NCBI GenBank assembly: GCA_027924645.1
Contig: BSBN01000849.1
Location: 11,860,001-11,924,000, forward strand
From: Cunninghamia lanceolata
Taxonomy: Eukaryota > Streptophyta > Pinopsida > Cupressales > Cupressaceae
Length of the DNA stretch: 64,000 nt
Direction of reading: 5' to 3'
The position numbers were made by a program, and so were the translations under genes. The notes below the pieces were generated by a model. The model saw only the letters and a list, made by a program, of their open reading frames with translations, was not told where the DNA came from and searched no databases. This document shows positions 22,559 through 35,359 of this stretch, one piece after another. Every line of letters starts with the position of its first letter. The first letter of the stretch is position 1.

Positions 22559-25500
22559 GTGAGTTCAAATAATCAAGCAAACACCACATGTGATGGTGTT
22601 TTGGTCCTATCAGCTAGTGACACAAATGCAAATTCGTGGGTCCTTGATTCTGGTGCCTCTTTTCATGCCACTTCATGCCGTCAAGCTTTCACAAATTTTC
22701 AAGAAGGCACATTCAGTAAGGTGTTTCTTGGTGACAATAAAGAAAGTGACATTTTAGGAAAAGGTGATATAATATTGAATCTGAAAAATGGAGACAAATT
22801 AACTTTGACAGGTGTTAGATATGTACCCATGTTAAAAAGGAATTTAATTTATGTTAGTCAGCTTATAGGCAATGGCTGCAATGTTAAATTTTCTCTTGAT
22901 TCATGGAAAATTACAAAGGGGCTTTTAGTAATGGTAAGAGGAAAGAAGCAAGGTAATCTCTATATTTTGGACTATTTTGGTGAAGTGGGGGTTGTCTTGC
23001 CAGCTATGGACAGTGGGTCTAAAATATGGCACAAATGACTCGGTCATATGAGCCAAAAAGGTCTTCAAGTTATGCTTCAGTGCAATCAACTTCCAAGTCT
23101 CACTTCCATCAATTTAGAATTATGTGAACATTGCCTCTATGGCAAATAGTGCTAGACCAGTTTCTTGAGAACAAGGCATGACAAGAAAACTACTCCATTG
23201 GAACTTGTTCATTCCAATGTTTTTGGTCTGACTCAGGTAACTTCTTTCGATGGAGCAAATTATTTTGTAACCTTTCTAGATGACTACACTCAAAAAATCT
23301 AGATTTATATGTTGAACAGAAAATCTGAGGTATTTTAAAAATTTAAGATTTTTAAGGCTACTGTTGAAAATCAGATTGGGCATAAAATTAAATGCCTACT
23401 AACAAACAATGGTGGAGAATATTGCTCTTCAAAGTTTGATTCATTTTGTATAGACCATGGTATTCAACAGATCAAGACCATCCCTTATACACCTTAGGAG
23501 AATGGTCCAGCTGAGAGGCTCAATCACACGATACTTGAGAGAGCTAGATGCATGCTCTCCAATACAGGTTTGGGCAAAGAGTTTTGGGCCCAGGCATGTA
23601 ATATTACTATGTATGTAATCAATCAAGCTCCATCATCTAGGCTGGATTTTGACATCCCTGAGGAGACATGGCTTGGAAAATGAATTTCCTATCATCATTT
23701 GTGGGTGTTTGGCTGTGCCGCTTTTGTTCACATTCTGAAAGAGCAGAGAACTAAGTTAGATTTCAAGTCAAAAAGGTGTGTTTTTCTCAGCTATGGTGAA
23801 GGTCAATTTGACTTTCATCTTTGGGATCCCGTTGCAAAGACCATAATCCGTAGCTGCGATGTTGTGTTTAATGAGAAGCATTTTCCAGGTTTGCAACCTT
23901 GCAATTCATCTCTGATAGAGTATGTTGATGTGGATTTGTTTGATAATGGTAAGATAAAGCAACCTACCATTACATTTTCTTAGCCACTTGTTACATCTAT
24001 ACATTCTTACATCACTGGAGCTCCTATTTCTACAACTACTTTACTTTCGGTTGGATGCACATTTCCACCATAGCCTTCACTTGGTTGGATGCCTTCCATT
24101 GTTTCCACGCAACCAGTGGATTGTTTAATGCTACCAAACTAAGGTCAAATGCAGGAGATTGTGGTTTGCTCACAGCCTTTAAGTGGCTCCTTGAATCCCA
24201 TGCTACCTTTGTTACATCATATGTAGCCTCCAACATATGATGGTCAAATGTAGTCTTCACTCAGCATTCAACATAGTCTTGAACAGTCACCGCAGCCTTG
24301 GTTTCGTCAATCGTTGCCTTCCCAAATAGTTACGCTTCTTCCATCAACTGTAGTGCTGCCCTCACCAAGTGTTACACTCCCTCTATCAGGTGCTATGCTA
24401 CCTTCCTCAGGCATTACGCTACCTTTAAACCACTCAACGCTGCCTTCAAAACTTACTACGCAACTTATTACTATTTGTACGCTACCACTAAATATGCAGC
24501 CTCTATTAAATGAACAGTCTTCTTTTAAACCAACACAGCTACAAGGATTATCTACATCCCACTCTATTTTAGAGAGATCGTTGCCTGCATAGGGCAGTGT
24601 GACTCAAAAAAGCACTATAGGTGCACAAAACAATATATAGAGACAGGGGAGTTTTCCTTAGGGTCCTCTACAATCAAAGGTTGATGATGTTCACAATTTA
24701 TTATAGAGACTACATCTGGACTCCAATATCTAGCTAGAGCAAAGTCCACAATTGAGGAGATCTAGCCGTGAGAAGAGGAAACCTGCAAAATTTGATGACT
24801 ATGAGTTATTGCTCTCTGATTATGCAGAGCCAGCAACATATAAACAAGCCTGCAAGCATGAAAATGCACACAATTGGATGGCAGCCATGAACAAAGAAAT
24901 GGAGTCATTGAGAGTCAATAACACCTAGGATTTGATTCATCTTCTACCAAATCGAAAGCCTCTCAAGAACAAATGGGTTTATCATTTGAAAGACGAAGAC
25001 AGAGGAAGTAAAAGATATAGGGCCAAACTAGTTGTCAAGGGAGTTGATCAGTAAAAAGGTATTGATTTTACTAAAAAAAAATTCTCCAGTTGTCAGAATG
25101 GACACAATCCGTGCTATGTTAGGTTTGGTAGCCATTTGGGATTTAGAACTTGAGCAACTCGATGTGAAAACAACGTTTCTACATGGAGACATTGATGAGG
25201 ATTTATACATGGAACAGCCTGAAGGCTTTGCTCAACCAGGTAAGGAGCATTTATTTTGCAAGTTGAAGTGGAGTTTGTATGGGATGAAGCAAGCTCCAAG
25301 ACAATGTTATTTAAAATTTGACTGCTTCATGACTGATAACAACTTTATTCGGTGTGAATTAGATCCTTGTGTTTACCACAAGAAGCTCAATATTGGTGAG
25401 TTTGTCATCCTTTTGCTCTATGTTGACGATATGTTAGTTGTTGGTACTAGTGTTAAGATTATTGCTTAGCTGAAGCAACAGTTGGCTCTTCATTTTGCCA

Positions 25501-26286
25501 TGAAAGACCTCGAACCAGCCAAAAGAATACTTGGGATGTACATATTTAGAAACAGAAATAAAAGAGAACTCAGGTTGTCCCAAGAAAACTACATTGCCAA
25601 AGTGTTGGACAGATTTAATATGTCTCATGCTAAACCGGTATCTACTCCTTTGGCTGATCATTTCCACCTATCTTTAACTATGTCTCTGAAAAATCAGGAA
25701 GAAGAAGAATAGATGAGGTTTGTTCCATATACATCTACAGTTGGCAGTATAATGTATGCAATGGTATGCACTCGTTCAGACATTGCACAAGCAGTTGCAG
25801 TTGTGAGAAGATTCATGAGTCATCCAAGAAAATTACACTGGTAGGCAGTTCAATGGATTCTATGGTACTTGAAAGGTACTTCACATTTTTGTTTATGTTT
25901 TGGAGGTACTGACATTCATCTCCGTGGTTATGTTGATTTAGATATGGCCAGAGATTTAGACAAATGTCGGTCTACCATTGGTTATGTCTTTACATTTGCC
26001 AGGGCAGCCATTAGTTGGGTTTCTCGATTGCAACAAATTGTAGCTCTATCATCCACAGAGGCTGAATACATTGCACTCACGGAAGGAACCAAATAAATTA
26101 TATGGCTTGAGCATTTGTTGACTGAATTGGGCTATCCAAAATCAGTATTTCCATTATATTGTGATAGCAATAGTGCAGGTCACAAAGCTGGACACAAAGG
26201 TCAACCCGGCAGACGCATTAACCAAGGTTGTTCCTCAAGAGAAGTTCGAGTTCTGTAGATCTTCTCTCGGTCTTGTTCCTCTGTGA
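22559..26286 (+). pseudogene. Copia-2 pol: protease, integrase, RT, RNase H
   Basis: Protease active site WVLDSGASFHAT is at 22637. The pre-integrase motif is broken by TGA at 23036 (WHK-stop-LGHMS). Integrase has HSNVFG (23209) and LTNNGGEY (23400), where the first two catalytic Asp residues are Asn; the Glu in AERLN is kept. A linker of TLPSS-like repeats spans 24030-24550. RT has LDVKTTFLHGD and the catalytic LLYVDDMLV (25425). RNase H has the STIGYVF block (about 25970) and LSSTEAEYIAL (26045). Near 26170 the usual TKHIDVRYHF segment is deleted. Further stops lie near 23150, 23300, 23495, 24930 and 25470. Confidence 0.93.
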
Positions 26287-26347
26287 CACTGAATTTCATG
26301 AAGGGGATCTCTCTCAGAGTAGTTTCATTACCGATCCCATTGGTCTT

Positions 26348-26768
26348 CAAGTGGGAGATTGTTGGGCACATGGTTGTTGAAGCCCAATAGTAACGGCAAC
26401 TTCTTGTCTTTGATTCCTTGAAACCACTCTATTTGCACATTGCCATTCTTGGCTTGTAACCGCTGCCAGTTCTAGTTCGTTGATTCCATATGTAAGATAT
26501 TTAGTAGGTGTTTGGAGAATAGAGTCTTTAGGATGCAAGACATTTATGCTGTGGTTCTACAGTGATACTGTGACGTATGAAACATAGAGAGAGATGTATT
26601 ATCTAAATGAATGAATGTCCTTCATTGTGGATGCAGCCATGAAATGGTGAACCACGTTAAACTCTTTGGTCTTCTGTATGTGTGCTATTTTATTTTCTTT
26701 TCATTCTGAGCATTAGTTTGATTGGTTGTTCTTCTTTTGGTTTTTCTATTCTGTTTCTTGCATTTACA
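26348..26768 (+). repeat. Copia-2 polypurine tract and 3' LTR
   Basis: AAGTGGGAGAT (26349-26359) is the plus-strand primer tract just before the LTR start TGTTGGGCACATGG at 26360. The LTR ends CTTGCATTTACA at 26768, followed by TSD CTTAC. Confidence 0.96.
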
Positions 26769-26895
26769 CTTACATGTTTGGAAATTTGTGCCACTTTTCT
26801 AATTAGTACCAATGGGAAGTTTTTGTTAGTTTTATCATTTTTGGCGATGTTGCATTTTGACATATAATTCAGCGCTACAGTTATGTATAAAGACT
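26769..26895. other. Short spacer
   Basis: Sequence between the Copia-2 target-site duplication and repeat R copy 2. It is the right-hand half of the DNA into which Copia-2 inserted. Nothing is recognised in it. Confidence 0.5.
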
Positions 26896-28049
26896 AAGGT
26901 ATAAATACATTTATCTTAGGTCATTTGTATAGTTATTATAAATGTATAGTTTTAGCAATCAATTTGATTTATTTGGTGTATTAATTGATATTTCTTTTTA
27001 ATTTATCTAGTTATTTATTTTATTTTAATTAATTAATTAATTAATTTAGTTATTTGTTATTATATCTTATTTTAATTTTATCAATTTTTTTTAAATACTT
27101 TTTTATAATGGAATTATGTTGTGTAGTTTCACTTAGTTTTTATGGCAAGATACAATCTGCTTATTTCAAATTTTATATTTTTTTTAATTCTTAAATTGAC
27201 TTTTTCAAAAGTTAGTGTTTATTCTAGTGGCTTGTACTAAAACTTTTGAGTTTAAGTATTTGTTTTATTGGTATGCACTAAAAATTTTGAACTGACTATC
27301 TAGGAACATGTATTTAAGGGCTTCTCCTAAGTCATTGGGATCGTCAAGTATTAGCATTGATCATTCATGTCTAAAATTCATTCAATTGTTGTTGCATTAG
27401 TCCAAATTTCATAACAATCTTAGTTACATTAGTTGCATCTACTTAGAGTGTTTTCCATCTATATACAACTCCAAAGGTTAACTACTATTGAGGAAGTTGG
27501 CAATCTTGCGTCTATTCTACAATGAGGCTCATTACATGCTTTTCAGTATAACTCGAGGTTCTCACTGACAAGTAAAAAATAGGCAAGTGTATTGTTGGAG
27601 GTTGCATCAACAACAAACTAGGTTGTTTAGTGCAACCTAGTTCAAGACTAGGCCATAAGACACAATTCTGTCTTGAGCAACACAAACTTCAAAACATCTT
27701 ATCACATTGTTATGATCATAGTCAAGTGAAAGAATAATTATGTGTTCCACCATTTGGTTGTTTTGTGCCAAATAAACAGTTTTCAAAATTAATGTCATTA
27801 TCAATCATAACAAATAAACACTATTGTAGATGATGTAAACTAATGAATTATGATATTTTTAATGTATATTTTATTATAATTTTTTGAATATTATATAAAA
27901 TCATTTCTATAATATTTGGTTAATTTTTAATAATACCTGTATTATAATTTTAATTTTTTATTAACTACCTTATCATCCCACTAATACAAACTTTGACTAC
28001 AAATAAAATATTCTCATTCTTTTTTAAATAATGTTTTTGATGTTGATAA
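26896..28049. repeat. Dispersed repeat R, copy 2, left part
   Basis: It matches 11353-12475 with substitutions and small indels over its whole length. It ends TTGATGTTGATAA, where Copia-3 inserted; the rest of the copy resumes at 50445. A run of TTAA repeats at 27026-27045 is specific to this copy. Confidence 0.85.
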
Positions 28050-28460
28050 TGTTAGTGTAGGTTTTTTATTCCTTATTATAAGGTTTTTCGTACACATTTA
28101 TTTAAGATGGCTTAGGTTAATAAAGCATGTTATATTAGGTGAGAGGATTATGAGGTGTCACCTTCCTACATGTGAGCATCCATTAGCTATCTTGGGAAGA
28201 TACTCTACTATATTTAGTCTGATAGATGGTTGCTCCTCATTGATTGGTGTTGCCACCTCCTCCCTCAACTTGGTCTATATAAGTATGCTACCTAGCTTGT
28301 ATTTTTATTCGATATTGGAGATAGTTATCTGATGCTATTTTTCCGTTCGAGCATTTCACATCAATCTCTTGGTATCGTTGTTTTTCTTTTACATTTACTA
28401 TTTATGTTTCTAACTCTTTCAATTGATTCTGGGCTATAATCTATTTTACATATTCTAACA
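28050..28460 (+). repeat. Copia-3 5' LTR
   Basis: It begins TGTTAGTGTAGG and ends TATTCTAACA. A TATA box TATATAAG lies at 28276-28283. The matching copy at 50034-50444 has the same box at 50260-50267. The short frame at 28150-28332 is LTR sequence, not a gene. Confidence 0.96.
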
Positions 28461-29280
28461 TGGTATCAGAGTAAGTTTTGTAAGGTTAGATTCTTTGTAG
28501 AGATCTTGCAAAATCATGTATGCTCTTCTCTTGCATTTTTTGAATGATCTGGAGAATCAAAAAAGATTTATGAAGATCCAATAATCTTTTTTTGCTCAAA
28601 TCTATCAACTAGCTTGCATATTTGGTGTTTTTAATCAGTATTGTAGGTTGTAACATGCCTTTGCTTGTCTTAGGTAGATGATTCATCATTTGCATGTCAT
28701 TTTTTGTTGCTAAAGGCATTTTGTTTACATTAGAACTACATCTTTTGTACATCAACAAGAAAATTGCCTTTTGCATTTTGTTCACAACATCGAGAAACCA
28801 TTTGGATATCTTTTAGTTTTTGCATGGAATCTGTATATTTTTCAGAATCAAACTCAAAAAGCTATAGCAATACCACTCTCTGTTGGCAGTTGTTGATTTG
28901 AAGGTAGTTTTCAAATGCTTGATTCTTGTTCATACGATCTCTGTTTCTCATGAAGTTTTTTTTATTTTGGCTTATTTTCCATTCTCTATGCACTAGTACA
29001 GTTGTTTGATTTGATGCAAAAAAATTCTAAAAATTGTGGATTCTCAGTCATGACACTGCACGGTTCTCATTTTGGGAACTTTGAAGAAGCATAACTTTCA
29101 CATACGACCTCATATCGAGGTGATTATATTTTTTGAAAGTGCATTATTTTTCAAGTAGATTGTAGTGGTGCTATTAGTTTTTCTTGGCTGAGTTCTAGTA
29201 CTGTACATTCAGCATATGCTCTTTTTTGAGGATTTCTAATAGCATTGAGATCAAGTCCTCTCAGTATTTCTTGTTATTGG
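28461..29280 (+). other. Copia-3 primer site and untranslated leader
   Basis: TGGTATCAGAGTAAG immediately after the LTR is the tRNA-Met primer site. The following 800 bp hold no open frame; it is the untranslated leader, which resumes after the gypsy element at 45627 and leads to the gag ATG at 45777. Confidence 0.85.
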
Positions 29281-30321
29281 TGTGAGGGGGAAATCAGGCT
29301 ATTCAAATCAATGAAAATGAAACCCAAACATCTACGAAATATGAGGGAGAAAGAGATTAAAATAAACTGAAATACCTACAAAACTCTTTTACCTTTTGCC
29401 TTCCGTAGTTCACCTATCTTCCTTTGATTTTGTTTGTGAAGCCCTCAGAAGTTGTTGCTTGCTTGCTTGTTTGAAGATGACAAAGTAAGAATGACTTGGA
29501 TACTTGGTATTTGAAGATGAGCTTCAAATATAGAAATGGATTGTGAGTGATGGATGCTCAAATGGGAGTAGGGGTGCCAAAGACGCACTTAGATTCCTGC
29601 AACATAAGTTTACACAAACTCCAGATATATGAAATGAAGAGAAGAAGGTTGTATTTATAGAAGAGAGTGAGGGAAGAACAATGGTTGAGGAGTAAAGAAG
29701 GAATCAACGGATGAAGCTTGTTGAGGAACATGCATCTAATAGAAGAAGGACATGTGTCATTCCAAAAGTAGTCATGTTGAGTTAACTCCTCTCTTGATGA
29801 GGATGAGATTTGATTTTCCTTAAATTAGAATTTATTTTTCTAATTTATGAGAGGATTTGCTTTAAAACTGCTTTAAAACAGCTTTTGCTTTTGTAACTCA
29901 TCGTTTTGCTTTTGTGTGACAAAAGGAAAGTTATTTTTGGAAGATAAAAATAATTTTTGGAATAGATAGAAAGCATAAATAAATAGAAGGGATTTATTTA
30001 TTTATTTTTGCAGATAAGTGAGAAGAATAAATAAAATATATAAATATATTTTATTTTGTGAGGATTTTTTGATTTTATTTAAATTTGGAAGAATAAAAGG
30101 ATATTAATTAATTAATTAAAATTATTTAATGATTTTGGAAGAATGAAGTTGGTGAATTTGATTTTAATTAATTAAATAAATGTGTTTATTTAATTAAATG
30201 AGAGGAAGTGAATCAACTAAATAAATGAATTTATTTATTTAATGATAGAAGAATACTAAGGATGAAATAAATATTTACAATATTTATTTAAGTAGAGTCA
30301 TGCCAATTTTAGGTGTATACA
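29281..30321 (-). repeat. Gypsy 3' LTR
   Basis: On the plus strand it reads TGTGAGGGGGAAATC to GGTGTATACA, 1041 bp; the other copy is 1047 bp. The two differ by a few per hundred bases by eye, mostly transitions. On the minus strand a TATA box CTATAAATAC is at 29660-29651. AT-rich ATTTATTT repeats fill 29990-30290. Confidence 0.96.
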
Positions 30322-30335
30322 TTTTGCCCCTCTTT
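30322..30335 (-). other. Gypsy polypurine tract
   Basis: Minus strand AAAGAGGGGCAAAA abuts the 3' LTR start TGTATACACC. It is the plus-strand DNA primer tract and confirms that the element reads right to left. Confidence 0.93.
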
Positions 30336-30682
30336 GAAGCAATGTGTTTTATCATGTTGTTTCAAAGAATAAGAATTTTTGATAGTGATACATGCCCCAG
30401 TTTGCCCCTGGTTCAAGTTTAATGATAGGATGCCCCCTCGGGAGATTGGACGGGAAGAAAATAGAAGGGCGTGAGACAGACAATCTCATGAAGAAGAAGG
30501 TGAAGAACGGGTTAGGTCGGAGAAAAATGGGATATGGTTCGGAGAAACAGACATGGGAAGTAGCCACAATGTCATGCAGTCAGGTAGGGGCCATTTGCTA
30601 TATATAGGAGCTGGGTCCACATATGATATTCATTTGTACACTTGTCCATAGTTGATTTGCCCTCTAGAGAGCTTAGGAGAGT

Positions 30683-33150
30683 ATGGTAGCCAAAGAGTTG
30701 GATATTCCACAGGAGGAGCATTGGTTTGAGAGGATTCAACGGTTTGATCGGCCAGCAGAGGCAGGACCCCCAGTATGTGTTTCTTCAAAACTTGTTAAAA
30801 GTCGATATTTGAGCATATTAATGGCTAGGAAATTCAACTAGGACAGATGTGCAAGAACTCCAATTTTGTGCATATGCACTTCGAAATGGTGCATTTGTCG
30901 TGAGGTTGCACATTTGCACTGTGAAGTGGCGCATTTGCTTATCTTGCGCATTTGAACCCTGAATGTGCGCGTTTAATGATTTTGCGTATTTGAGCTATGA
31001 GTTGGTGCATATGTCCTGAAATTGCGCATATGACTCCCAAAATTGCACATTTGACCAAGTTGCGCAGGTGAAGCTTGAAATGGTGCATTTGCAATGAAAT
31101 TGTGCATTTGATACGGGAAGTCATGCATTTGCCAGAATGGTGCATACACGTCAAAAAGTGGTGCATTCATGGTGAAGTTGTGCTTTGATATGAAACAGCG
31201 CATTTGCTCCCTGGATTGGTGCATTTGCACTTAGGAAAATCAGTTGACTTAACGAAATTAACCTAATTGGCATCCTGATCAATGCATCAATAGATTTAGT
31301 AATCTCTGAGATTGTTGAGAATCTAGTCGAGAGATGATATGATGTTTTGATTAATTTGATATGTTAAGCCAATGATATGATAGCATGATTGTTTTGAGTA
31401 GGTTTCGATATGGATCTAGATTTGATTGACAGTATGCTTTGCTTGGTTGTAGGAGGATATTCGGACTGTCCTGATGTCATGAGAGTTTTTCCCGTTGCCG
31501 TTCTTGCAGCAGTATATGTTGACCGAGATGGATCGCGAGGCCCTAGCTGCTATGGGTCTGTACCATGTTTGTTTTATGCCCAAGGTTCGCACGAACTAGG
31601 TTATGTTGATGGCAGTGGTGGAGCATTTCCACAGCAAGGATGGTACTTTTCATCTACCGACGAGGGAGATGGCGGTTACTCTCGAGGATGTGTACGGGAT
31701 TCTGCACCTCCCGATTCAGGGAGAGCTAGTTATGTACGAGTCGCAGTGGAACGATGGCTTAGAGGAGTGTAGACATGTTTTTGATGACCCAGAGTTGGTG
31801 GGGGAGGACATTTCATGGCAGGACATGCATGACTGTTATGACTATTTCCTGGACATAGTGGCTGGACTGATCGGTGGCATGATATGCCCTGATAGGAGAG
31901 CGTACGGCTTCTCGATTGGCTAGGGGAGGGTGTTGGAGAGTATGATTACAGACAGGACCCGGTACGCGTGGGGGGTGTGTGTGCTTGCACACTTATACAG
32001 AGACATGCACTAGGTGGTCTATCACAGAGGAGCCAGTTTATCTGCAGGTACGTCGCTGTTGCAGTTTTGGTTGTGGGAGCACATTGCTATCACATGGCTA
32101 ATATGCATTTTTCACAGGCAGAGGGGAGAGCCCTATAGTTACGGCTATGCAGGCGTGATTTCTCAGCATAGGCTGGGAAGGCTCGAGTATTGGAGGCATG
32201 CATTTGATGGTTTGGATGTAGTTGTCTAGCAGCCGTATATTGACTACGAGGTATGGGATGATGAGGTAGACGAGCTCCCATATTGTTTTCAAATGAGATG
32301 GCTCATTGGTAGGACTCAGTACATTTTGGAGTGACAGATTGTCAGCCAAGTGCAGAGATAGTTTGGTCACATACAGGGTAGACCTCAGGGAGAGGCACGT
32401 TTTACCAAGACTCACGCAAAGAGGTATAGGTGGTGTCCTGTGGCATCTTATGAGGAGGCCTTGGTTGATTTTCAACAGATTCCTTATGCAGCCTGGCCCC
32501 TGAGGAGAGACATAGTAGATGCTGGCATGACGCCAGACTATGAGGAGTGGTTTGTGGCACACCCATTCCTGAGATATTCAAGACTAGGAGAGCTAGCTCC
32601 TCGTATTGATGAGGAGGATTCAGACGGGGGGGTGTAGCTGGCAGGGGGAGGGGAGGACAGAGGAGGAGGAGGAGAGAGTAGGGGGATGATGGGAGAGTGA
32701 GATAGAGGAAGAGGGTCGGAGAGGGGCTTGTGGGTCAGCAGGCCGTTGGACAGGCACAGGTGCAGGTGCCAATGCAACCAGAGGTAGCACAGAGACAGAT
32801 GCCGCCGCCACAGTAGGTGCCACAACCGATACAGGAACAGGTGCCAGTGTAGCAAGTGGCACATGCCGAGCAGGTTCCATAGCCTGATGTGCAGCAGCAA
32901 GTTTTGGTTTCACTACAGAGCCAAATTAGGCAGTTGAGGGCTCATCTGAGAGTAGCAGAGTCACGGAGAGAGTCAGATGTGACTCAATTATCTGAGTTGA
33001 CCAGAGAGAGATGTAGCCTTAGCCAGTATGCGGGCTATGAGGGCCGAGCGGGATGTAGTTGTGATGGCGCTGGGCACAGATGGGACCTCCAGTTTCTTAG
33101 TGGCATAGGTATAGCAGGAATAGGCATAGGTGCCCCAAGTGTAGAGTGAG
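30683..33150 (+). pseudogene. Plant mobile domain (PMD) gene, antisense inside the gypsy element
   Basis: Exon 1 (30683-30772) encodes 30 residues from MVAKELDIPQEEHW and ends at donor GTATGTG. Exon 2 starts at 31510 after TTCTTGCAG in the same phase. It then reads VVEHFHSKDGTFHLPTREM, VTLEDVYGILHLPIQGE, and later RGASLSAGTSLLQFWLWEH: the PMD signature of the MAIN/MAIL family and its transposon relatives. A conserved stretch EWFVAHPFLRYSRL ends near 32590. The region beyond is glycine/glutamine-rich and finishes with a coiled-coil-like QSQIRQLRAHLRVAESRRE near 32925. In-frame TAG/TGA stops occur at 31597, 31921, 32011, 32227, 32332 and 32635. It is on the strand opposite to gag-pol and has no role in transposition that can be read from sequence. 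Confidence 0.85.
30840..31235 (+). repeat. GCGCATTTG array in the PMD intron
   Basis: About 19 copies of a motif near TTGCGCATTTG, with GTGCATTTG and GCACATTTG variants, at 12-30 bp spacing. The array fills the middle of the intron 30773-31509. It lies just downstream of the PMD start, read in PMD sense. Confidence 0.85.
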
Positions 33151-35355
33151 TTGACTAGAGCCCAGGCGCAGGCTCAGTATTACAGGGGATTATACCACGG
33201 AGCTATGCCAGCAAGCCAGAGAGCTATGAGCTTCAAGAGCCAGTCAAAGGCAGCTCAAAGAGTAGGTGGTTCTTGGTCTATAGTTTCAGTGAGGGGCCCA
33301 TAGCTGACAGAGGGAGATAGAGGAGTAGCTAGTGCAGGGAGCAGTATGCCCCAGTAGCAGGGTTAGATAGACCCAGATACTTGTACCAGTTTTGATTGTA
33401 CCATAGCACACTTTTGATAGAGGGCTAAGATAGCTGATATATGTACTTTTATGTTGAGACATGTATCACCTTTTATTGTACCCATTTATGGCATGACTCT
33501 GAGATTGGATAGAGATTTTGATATATTGTACATTTGGACATGTGTTTATATGATGGTCTTGTTGTTTCCTAATCTATATGTATGGGCTATATGAGCGATG
33601 TGTTGATGTTTATATGTTATGGATGCACGCTATTGTTATGATGTTTTATATGTGATGCATACTAGATGGATGTTTAGAATGATTTTGATGTATGTAAATG
33701 TTAATGTGGATGGATATGATTTATGCAGTTCCATATGTATGTGTCCTATGTTTTTGATTTTCTTTTGATATGATATATGGATGCACATGTATGTGGATGA
33801 CTTAAAATGTATGGAAATGATCTAATGCACTTATTATGTATGCAAAATGATGTAATCATGTAAAATAACTATCTAATGTAATGTGATATGCAACCTATAT
33901 GCTATGTTTTTGATATATCCAGATGTACTCAATCGACACAGAGATGATATAGACGAGTAGAGTAGAAGAAGATGAAGAAATACTAACTTTCGTTTGATAT
34001 GCTGCAAGATTTGGTTTATTGCATGGATGATATGTATTTGTGGGATATGAGACGGATATGGATGTCATCTTTGCAAGGCTTTTGCTTTCATCATTGGGCA
34101 TTTTTTTGGTATTTTTCACTTTTTGAAATGCGGTAAGAGAATACAAGCATCTTGGTACAATTAGATCGAGATGACCTAAGTATTGCTTACCTGGATTTTG
34201 ATATAGCAAGTTGATACAAGCATCTAGTCAAACTTGAATCTAGATGACCTGAGTATTTCTTGCATTTCAATAGACAAGGATTGCCCCTTTTCATGTTTAG
34301 ACCTCAAAGTCCTCGATGATCATTTGCTGATCATGTCGTTAGACAAAAGTTGTCACATTACTAAGGTTGAATCCACAAGCAGTAAACAAAGAAAATTTAT
34401 GCCCCCATCATAGCATCTCTAGCTTTTGGCATCCTTGAGTAGCATAGGAAGACATAATGAAAAAAATTCAAGACTCTGTAAGTTAACCTGTTAACAAACT
34501 TCTTTGTATTAGATGTGTCTTTTGCCATAATTGAGATAGAATTGGTTTTGAGTGTTTTGTCACAGGGACAGGTTGATGTTATGAGTCAAGAACTTTGGTT
34601 TGGGTAACTTGTTTTGCTGTGCTTGTTTGTCTAGTGAGAGTATCGCAATCCTTTATTGGTATCCTCTTTAGAACAGTGGCATTCAAGAATCAAAATCCAT
34701 AACCAAGTTGAGGAGTTGCCCCCAGTTTAGACAAGGATCAACTTATTATGGGTGAGATGACAACAGACATGGACAGACGGACCCTAAGGGACTGACCTAG
34801 TGCCTTGGGGGCTCATTGCTAAATGGCCTTACCTATGTGATGACGCAAAGGCAACGTAGTTTGGGGTAAACCGTGATGGACCTAAGACCTAGGTGATGGT
34901 GGAGATGCAGAAATGATATGGACCCAGACAGACAGAAGGACGAGACATGGAGTGGATGGGACAGTGGAGCCTCGAGGACGCATTGAGAATGGCCTTGCCT
35001 ACGTGATAACTCAGAGGCGACGTAGTTCAACAATGGTTCAAAGGACTGGTTCAAGATGAATGATATGATGGACACAAGAGACACGACATCAAAACAGATG
35101 GAGGAAGTGGTTTGTTGCAGATAGCGCCTGTTTACCAGGTTTTCACCACTTGCTTTTATTTGTATGAGAAGCCAAGAGTACACGTGACGCCTGTTTACCA
35201 AGTTTTCACCATGGTACTTATCCTAGGTGCCTGTTTGCCAGGTTTTCACCGTAGGATGATTTTTTTGTTATTTTTCTAATTTTTTGATTTTTTTGTTCTA
35301 TTTTTTTATCACTTTTTTAATTTTTTTGGATTTTTTCAGACTCCCTTACATTGGG
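33151..35355. other. Gypsy spacer between PMD gene and integrase
   Basis: No coding motif. 33520-33910 is a degenerate ATG/TATG-rich stretch. 34830-35060 contains two related blocks around GGCAACGTAGTT and GGCGACGTAGTT. 35125-35255 has three copies of GCCTGTTTACCAGGTTTTCAC, at 35129, 35191 and 35227, followed by a T-rich tract to 35335. Confidence 0.6.
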
Positions 35356-35359
35356 TTTT

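Larger units (their letters stand above)
21299..26768 (+). mobile_element. Copia-2: Ty1/copia element with both LTRs
   Basis: A 5.47 kb element with LTRs of identical length (409 bp) at 21299-21707 and 26360-26768. Perfect target-site duplications CTTAC lie at 21294-21298 and 26769-26773. It inserted about 120 bp downstream of the calmodulin-like pseudogene. Domain order is gag, protease, integrase, RT, RNase H, as in Copia. It is non-functional because of many stops and altered integrase residues. Confidence 0.97.

Noticed and set aside
30840..31235. CRISPR-like array
   Set aside because: Motif is only about 10 bp, degenerate, with irregular 12-30 bp spacing, in a plant retroelement intron.
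31410..31772. 120-codon plus frame as a protein
   Set aside because: It is a shifted frame over the end of the PMD intron and exon 2; the PMD frame carries the recognisable motifs.
32538..32913. Proline/serine-rich minus frames
   Set aside because: They are the antisense shadow of the G/Q-rich tail of the PMD gene.
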